From Argyresthia goedartella (Eukaryota; Arthropoda; Insecta; Lepidoptera; Argyresthiidae): a stretch of DNA of 64,000 nt. The stretch spans positions 1,059,001 to 1,123,000 of the forward strand of contig OX463822.1 of the NCBI GenBank assembly GCA_949825045.1, written 5' to 3'. The notes below the pieces were generated by a model. That model was given only the letters and a program-made list of their open reading frames with translations, made no database searches and was not told where the DNA came from. Every line of letters begins with the position of its first letter. Position 1 is the first letter of the stretch. Made by a program: the position numbers and the translations under genes. This document shows positions 22,801 through 31,800 of this stretch, in pieces.

Positions 22801-25800
22801 CACAAGGTTTTTGATAGATAAAACTCAGTAATAAACTTTTTCTTATTCGTATTATACATGATTAAATAGCTTATTTTATACGAATCAAATTGCAATACAA
22901 TACATTTTGTACGATTATCGCAATATGACAAAAAACCTTATAACTTGAGACAATCGCGAACCCAAAACACGCCGCAACTGACAAAAATACCACTTACCAC
23001 AAATTTAATAAAAAAACAGTGTTCCAGATAACCAACAAGGTTTTTTTAATTTATTCTGAAACCTCGATTTTAGACCATGCTTAACAACTAGCATTTGATT
23101 TTCTGTTAGCTTTCAGTTCCAACTGCTCCCAAAGAGAACTTTACGTACTTTTTACGTTTTCAGAAAAACGTATAAAAATGATCTTGTGGGCAACAAGTAC
23201 ACTACGTAAAATGTGAATATGAAAATTAGTTTTACCCAGACTTAGTTATCTTATGCTTCAAAATGAAGGTAACGGGTTCAGGGAGGGTTCTGACTAAAAT
23301 CTCACGTAAGTTTGAAAGGTTTTAAGAGTCATGGAAAAAGGATAAAGGGAATCACGTCCGTATTTTTGATTGGGTAAAAAAGTGCAAAATCTCTGAAGAA
23401 ACTAGCATTTGTGTAATATGGCTTTAAGCATTTAAATCCAATAATCGTTCTAATTTATCAGTATTTAATGAGCTATCAAACCATATATAGTATTAAATAA
23501 AATAAAACTTGGTATTATTTACTATGCGGCAAAATATTTGTGACAGAACTTATGGACCGACTATGCATTGCATACAACGGCATCTCTAAAGAACCTAACA
23601 CGACAATACTCTTTCTATCTGTATACTCAGGATCATTCAAAAATACCTAATCCCATATTATAACCAACAAGGTTTACCCATCAGCTTTTCGCTCAATTCC
23701 GGTGACGTCATGATAAAATGCAATGGATGGTTTTACCTTATTGGTTGTTATGTCTAAAGCTTATTCCACAGTTGATTCGCGGGGTTCCACTCCGAAGCTA
23801 ATCTAAGATCGACTGATATGAGAAGAGGTTCGTGAGCGTACCGTTGTCGCCATCGTCGGCGTCGGCGGCGGGCGCGGCGGCGGCGGCGGCGGTGGCGAGC
23901 GCCCTCTGGCGCCACACGTGCGCGCAGCCGAACGAGAACTTCATCGCGCGCTCCAGAGACTGCGGGACGACGGAGTTACAACATGATGCACTAGATGGCG
24001 CTAGTGGAGCGAGGGGGGTTCTGCAAGGGGGTTACTCCATGGGGCTATAGTCTATTTGCCGAAATGATTTAATAGGAAAGAGTGAACTGTCGTTTTTATA
24101 TTGGCCCATATAATTATATTTTTATATCGACGACCCGAATGGCCGAGTCCACAGTGACCCTGCCTACGAAGCCAAGGCTCCCGGGTTCGAGTCCCGGTGG
24201 GGGCAAGTATTTGTTTGATGAGAACGGATTTTGTATCCTAGTCATGGTTGTTTATCTATCTAAGTATAATATTTATCTATATAAGTATGTGTATCGTTGT
24301 CTAGTGCCCAAGATACAGGGAATCCTAGTTTAGGGCTAGATCAATGTGTGTAAATAGTGTGTCCAAGGTATTATTAATATTATAAAATATGACTTCGCTT
24401 TTTTACTTCTTATCATTGTAGCTGACATAGACAAATTATTTTTATTCTTATCTTTTGTATGGATTCCTGTGACAGATGCAACGTTGTATTGACCCGTTCC
24501 GGAGAATATACTGGTACACAGGCGGTAAGAATTCGGTTTTACAGTACTTACAACGCGCAAAAGGAACTTCTTCAGAGAGACTAGTGACGTACCTCGAGCA
24601 GCAGCGCGTGCTGGCGCCACCTGGTAGCGAGCGGCGCCAGCAAGTCGGCCAGCAGACGCGCGTGCGCCAGCGAGTGCGCGCGCACCGCCTCGAACTCCGC
24701 GCTCTGCGACAGTACCGCGTCGCGTGCCGCCAGCGCCTCGCCCACCAGCACCACCAGGAACACCTCCTCGTACGGGCTCTGGGGGACGAACTGGAACACG
24801 ATAGGGGTTCTTGACACTGTCTATAGAAGTGCGGCCTGTAGAGCATAACATCCGGACATACGAAAGCATTCTTTCCCAATCCTGAAAGGGAGACGCATCG
24901 TCCGCTCGTTCAATAAACAATTCTTACTCTTATCATCGTCGATAGATTCCTGCTACCCACGGCCCACCTACCAGCTGGCAGCCAGCTGTTGCCAACACAA
25001 CTGCTACCCACGGCCCACCTACCAGCTGGCAGCCAGCTGTTGCCAACACAACTGCTACCCACGGCCCACCTACCAGGTGGCAGCCAGCTGTTGCCAACAC
25101 AACTGCTACCCACGGCCCACCTACCAGCTGGCAGCCAGCTGTTGCCAACACAACTGCTACCCACGGCCCACCTACCAGGTGGCAGCCAGCTGTTGCCAAC
25201 ACAACTGCTACCCACGGCCCACCTACCAGCTGGCAGCCAGCTGTTGCCAACACAACTGCTACCCACGGCCCACCTACCAGGTGGCAGACAGCTGTTGCCA
25301 ACACAACTGCTACCCACGGCCCACCTACCAGGTGGCAGCCAGCTGTTGCCAACACAACTGCTACCCACGGCCCACCTACCAGCTGGCAGCCAGCTGTTGC
25401 CAACACAACTGCTACCCACGGCCCACCTACCAGGTGGCAGCCAGCTGTTGCCAACACAACTGCTACCCACGGCCCACCTACCAGCTGGCAGCCAGCTGTT
25501 GCCAACACAACTGCTACCCACGGCCCACCTACCAGGTGGCAGACAGCTGTTGCCAACACAACTGCTAACACATAATGGTATCGACCATCATCAAATGTGT
25601 TCCCTCACCTGATTAAACGCGACGTACTTCTTGGGCTTCCAGGGTCCCTCCAAGGCTTGCTCCTCACGGCGCCGTGTCAGGGTGCCCTGCTGTGACGTCG
25701 GCATCGTCAACGCCACCGGCGGTTTGTATGTCTGCGAATGTGATTAAAAATCCTCACAGTCATACATAACAGTATATTAATGTCCGGTAATAAGTAAAAT

Positions 25801-28800
25801 GTTATTATTTGTAAAACATGGTGAAATGGCAGGGTTCGCAACAGATGTCGCCACTGTATGATTTAAAAAAAGGACATCCCTACATCGCGCAATCTTTAGT
25901 TTTAGTGTTGTTGTTGTACGCAGGAATGTATACTCTCTATGAAACCTTAAATATGTAACCTTCCCAAGAAATGGTGTACACTACTTGACGCTATTTCCTA
26001 TTCCGTCTTGATTTTGATGCTTCTGGGAGATATGTTTTTGACCATTGTGCAGAGTATAAATAATACAAAACACTACCTGTCCTCCCGCAGCTCTCAGCAG
26101 TAGTTCGACCAACTGTCTGGCGACCGTGATGCGCAGCGACTGCGTCCACTGACACTCCACTGCCATCAGCATCTCGCGGTACCTGCGCGACACAACGGTC
26201 CACCAGAACAATATAGTACACAAGAGGAGACCACCCGGGCTTGAGTCCAGCTGGGGAGGAGCAACAAAAACCCCAGGTCTTAGATGTTTACATGTTCTGG
26301 TTCCCACGACATGGAACCCTAGTGTGGGGCCAGAAGCAATGTATGTGCCTGTCTTTTTGTGTTTGTGGCACAGCATCGTGTCATTGCTTCAATGAGAGTA
26401 TCGTTAATTCATAATATTCGATTTAGGGCAATTTTCATATGATAAATATGCATGAAAATCATATACACGACACGATAACTCATAAGACACGGGTAATTAT
26501 GAATAAATTATTGAATACAATCTAAGAACGAATGAACAAAGTAACGAAAGAATGGCTGAATGAATGAATGAACAAAGAAATAAATGAATAAATAATAATA
26601 ATGACGACCGACGACCTCTGTGACGTCGCAGTTCGAGGCGCCTTTCACTTGGGACTCTTCGGAGGCATCCACGAGTCCCGAGCGAGAGGTGCAAGCAAGG
26701 TTCAAATCCCGGCGGGGGAGAAACATACAAGAAAACAAGTGTTGGAGTTGGATTTCACTGTTTCTGGTTCCTTAGACTCAAACTCAAGCTCAAGTATTTT
26801 ATTGTAAATAGGCAAAAACAATGCACTTTTACAAGTCAGACACTCATGCGAAAAAATAAAATCAAATATGATCAACTAAACTTATGAGTAACGTAAAAGT
26901 TTATGGTTTGAGTTTGAAAAGGGAAATTTTCCTTTCAAGTGGTGATTCATGGCTGAATCTCGCACAGGAAAAGGAAAATTCATTAACTCTACCAGTGCTT
27001 CGGAAATACGCCCGGCAGAAAAGATAGCACCAAGAAACTCTATAGGGATGTATTTAAAAAAAAAACATTTTATTATTTTTAAAAATATGCCACAAACAAT
27101 GTACAATATAAAAATAATCTAATCTAATGACAATATTATAACATCGTATCTATAAGAGCCAATAAGATGTCTAAAAAAATAACGCATATGACTTGTGCAC
27201 CAGCCATCAATCAAACAATACTAATAAATTGTTATGAGGCACCTCACATCGGACTTTTGTACACTTAATTTTATTACCAGACTAATAACATTATTGCATT
27301 TGTAAAAGTTACCTTAATTATTATTATCATTATCATGGAACTAGGGGCATTAAGGCCATGCATTTTTGTCTTTAACATAGTCATTAATAGTTTGATACGC
27401 TTTCTTTATAAGATTAACCTTAACAAATGTTTTAAACCTTGGCATATTGTGATTGATCAATTCCCTCTGGTAACTTATTATAAAAGCGTATAAAGTTTCC
27501 CATAAATGAATCACTAACGTTCTGCAACCGAAATCTAGGTAAATTCAGTTTATTTTTATTTCTAGTGTTGAAATTTTAAGCAGCGCAATTTTTGACAAAG
27601 CTTTTAATATTTTCCAAACGTACAATAAGTGTTCATATATTATGTATTGACAAGCCACTGTAAGAATATTGATCGCCTTTAATCATTCCCGGAGAGAATC
27701 GCGTGATTTCATATTATATATGGAACAAAATTGCTCTCTTGTGTAGCACACATACCGATTGAATATCTGCGGCTTTACCCCACAACAGAATGACATATAT
27801 GACATAATGCTGTGAAAGTAACAGAAATATACTAATCTTGCAGTGACTTCATCAGTAAACTCTCTAATTTTCAAAAGCTGCAGAGCTCAATCTTCCAGCT
27901 ATATACGATGTTTGAGGACCCCACTGCAATTTTAAATCTAGATTAATACCCAAGAATTTAGTTGACTGTACCAGGTCTAAAGACTCGTTATTTATTAAAA
28001 TACTAAAAGTGGGATCGCCTCCGACATTGGGTAGCGAGAATTTTACATATTTGTTTCTTTAAAAATAAATTTAACTTTAACACAAAATTATTGGTCATAA
28101 ACCAGCTAAGAACTAACGTAATTAAAACGAGTGGAGGATCATCAGCAAACAAAACAATATCACATAAGCTTTTTACAGAAAAGGCAAGATCGTAAATATA
28201 CACCGAAAACGGGCCCATTATTGAACCTTGAGGGACACCCATTGAAATGGGAGATCAAGATGACCTCTCTCTATTCACATCAACTTTCTGAATTCTTTTA
28301 CTACGTCGATTACTTTTCTATAAGAGAAGACAAGATCGAGAGCGTTCCCCTGAACCCCGTAATGCTGTAATATACAAAATCAATATTTCGTTACTAACAC
28401 AATCAAATGCTTTGGAAAGGTCACAGAAGACACCAATCGCATCTTGTGACAGAAGTCAGAAGAAACAGTTGGGAGAACCCAAGCATCAAATATATGCTTT
28501 AAGAGCCTTATCCCTGCATCTGTAGTAGAACGGAAGCCACATTTCTCACTATGGAACAGTCTGTTTATGTTAAAATGGGTCAATAACTGGCTTAAGATAT
28601 TTTTTTCTAATATTTTTGTTAGAGCGGGGAGTATTGATATTGGCCTGTAGTTAGGTGGATCATTTTATCGCAGGGCGTAAATAAAGGAATTAGTTGACTA
28701 TTTTTCATTACGTCAGGAAAAACTCCTTCATCAACAAACTTAATAAAAATAATATAATAATAAATAACCAAGTAAGGAGTAATAGCATCAATAATACAAT

Positions 28801-31800
28801 TAAAAATTTTAGTTGATATTCCCCAATGATTTTTTAAGAGTGAAAGTGTGAAAGAGTAAGTGAGTTAAGAAAGTGTTTTTAATAGTAATCAATTTAAATT
28901 TAAATTCTATGACACATGTTAGTGTGGGGCCAGAAGCGATGTATATGCCTCTATATAAATGTATTGTTTTTTTTTATTGAGAACACATTTATATTAGGCA
29001 CCGAGTCAGGGTAAAGGCTCTCTCCTAACTGAACTGACTGAACGGACACAAACCTTTCAGCAGCCTGCTGCGGGCGGCCCGCACGCAGGTGCAGCGCGGC
29101 GGCGCGGGGCAGCGCGGCCTCCAGCGTGGGGCCGGCACGCGCGCCGCTGGGGCACCGCTGCAGGTACAGCAGGGTCAGGTCCGACGCCAGCGAGAAGCTG
29201 CGGGTCTGGGGGGAACAGAAACATAGGACCTATTGCTATTGATCATATTGACATTTTCAGAGACTACTATTCTACACTCATGATTCTATGTAAGAATCCT
29301 TCCTTTCACTCTGTGGTAAGATTCTGTATTTCTGAAGATGTCTACCATCCTTCAAAATTGTAATTTTGAAGGACGGTAGACGCCTTCTAATGACATTGCG
29401 ATTGTGACTGTAATTTGTCAGATTTGAATGAACTAAGTAGCAAGTTTAACAGCTGACATTTCAAAATTGCAATTTAATTCCAAATCGTAATACCTGCCAA
29501 AGATAGATAATCGAGCTACTGTAGCCTTTATGACATTCTGATGGTCACAATGAAATCTCTTTTCAACGGACTTCAAAAAGGAGGAGGTTCTCAATTCATC
29601 TGGTTTTTTTGTATATTTGTTACGCGATTATTCCGACAATTATGAACCGATTTAGATGATTCTTATTTTGATTTGGTAGGCCATACTTCAGAGGTAGTCC
29701 CATATTAACAAAATTGATTAAGCGCTATTTGAAAAATCAACAAATACAAAAAATATATGCACAGATGATGTTTTGGTTTGTGGTTCTGTACAGCAAAAGT
29801 TTTGATGAGGACTTTTCATGTACATAGACTTTATTCGCATCCCGACCGGGGGGGAAGAAACTTGAACATGAAGACGGTTTTTTTAAGTTTTTAACTTGGT
29901 GAATGATTAGAGATAAGCCCGCCTTTGCGCGTGTTGATATATTTTTATTAATTATTTAACATGCAATAAAGAATATTGAATACCGATGCCATTCAAATAA
30001 AAACTACCAATCAAAACATGATTATTTTCACTGCTGTCAAGATGTGTTTGTTGCAAAGATGATTGTTTCTTGCAATGTGATTGGTTCATTTCGAATTTGA
30101 ATGAAATTGCAACTGATATTAGAAATGCTTAATGCTTATGGATATAAAATCAAGACATCTCTCCATTAAGACCTTGCCGTGTCTATTGACGTTACAGAAA
30201 GCACCTTATTCGCTGCTACCTCAAATCAATGGGAAACAGTTTAAAATGGTCAGTTATCTTCAAACATTTTGCAGAAACTCAGTATGTTTTGTGGTGTATA
30301 TAGGTTTGCAAGTAACATTCTGATTCACTTGCCATATCCGCCTCTCGCTCGGCCTGCTTGTACCGACTGGACGCTCCATCCGCTCCGGTCTCCTCTAGAC
30401 ATAGACCCTTGATGGCGTACGACTCAGCCACTATGCGGAGGCTGCGACTGAGGATTCAAATGCAAAATGTTCAAATAAAACTCACTGGAATCACATACCT
30501 GATTGATTTGACAGTATTTAGAAAATTCACACACAAGTGGGGTTAAATTTATTTATTTGACTAACTTAGCATTAAGAACCTATATTTAGCCAAGGTCAAA
30601 TAGCAAATGTTTCATATGGTGGAGAACTAATTAGCATGATATTAGTATTCTTGCAAATTGCTATGATATCATGCTAGGCAGTCAACTCAAGACAATAAAC
30701 TATTAACCCAAGATTATTGATGTGATCAAATACTCAAAGTGTTCTTAGAATTACTCTCTTTGGATATTATGCTAGTTTGATCAAGACATTGTCTTTCTCT
30801 ATGTTGTCCATTATATAGGATGATGTGTCTTGTTGACATTACAAAAACTATTTTAAACTAAGTTTGTTTATTATTTTTCTATATTTTTCTCCATCTATAT
30901 CAAATAGGTATGATGTAGGTACTCGTAGGTAGGTAAGTCTTACTACCTATTATAATGTATAGCAAAGAATATGAAAATTAATTAAAATAGTTTTTATAAT
31001 ATCAACAAGACACAACAACTATATAATGCTCAACATGAAGAAAGACAATGTTTTAATCAAACTAGCATAATGTCCAAAGAGATAATACATAAGAACACTT
31101 ACATAGGCAGTTCCTTCTCAGTCAAAGTGCTCAGTTCTGCTTGTTTGTAGTTCTTCAATGCATCTTCATACAATCCACATGCATAATTCACTTTCCCGAG
31201 GAGTAGATGAGCATCCAACGCCACTCCTGCCTTCTTGCCTGCCTCATCAGTGGCAAGGGTGAGGTACCCACGGGCTTCAGAGAGCTCCCGTTGAGCCCGC
31301 TCTGAATTGTCTTTTATTGGAGGCCATTCATCAAGGTACGCTTCGAGCTTGCCTTCACCAATAAGGAAATGTGTAAGGCTTTCTGTAATTAAATTAAAAT
31401 TAATCAAAAACAGGCCAAATATATTGTTTCGAAATAAAATATATCTATTAAACCTTCCTTGCTTTACATTTTGGAGTCAAATAGTTACTGATTAAGAGAC
31501 TGGGAAAACATTGCAATTCAATAGAAAAGCAAATGCTCTGCCATCAAATCAATCACAAGTACCCACTTGCGATTCGCGATAGATAGATTTGCTTTGCCTA
31601 TCATTGTATAACAGCTGCAACAGTAAATAACATTTGTAGATCAAATTTAGCAACAGGATATTATTACTAAGCCCTCAGCGATAAGGAAACCTTGAGCGCA
31701 ATTCTTGTTTTGAAATCCACTTTTACGTCGACTATTTAATTGGGTTAGTGGTTGTTGAGAGAGCTAAGTGTGTGGAGATGACACTCACCGTGCTGTGGAG

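Larger units (their letters stand above)
28866..30332. other. TTC7 introns 3 and 4, non-repeat parts
   Basis: Around exon 4 the sequence is largely unassigned, with the SINE fragment at 28918 and the hairpin at 29338. No further exon seen. Confidence 0.45.

Noticed and set aside
24131..24205. A functional tRNA gene
   Set aside because: A and B boxes are present but the arms do not fold properly and a SINE body follows; related copies exist in the window.
24910..25612. Open frames of 160-212 codons on both strands over the 51-bp repeat
   Set aside because: They exist because the unit is divisible by three and lacks stops; they overlap on both strands and lie in a TTC7 intron.
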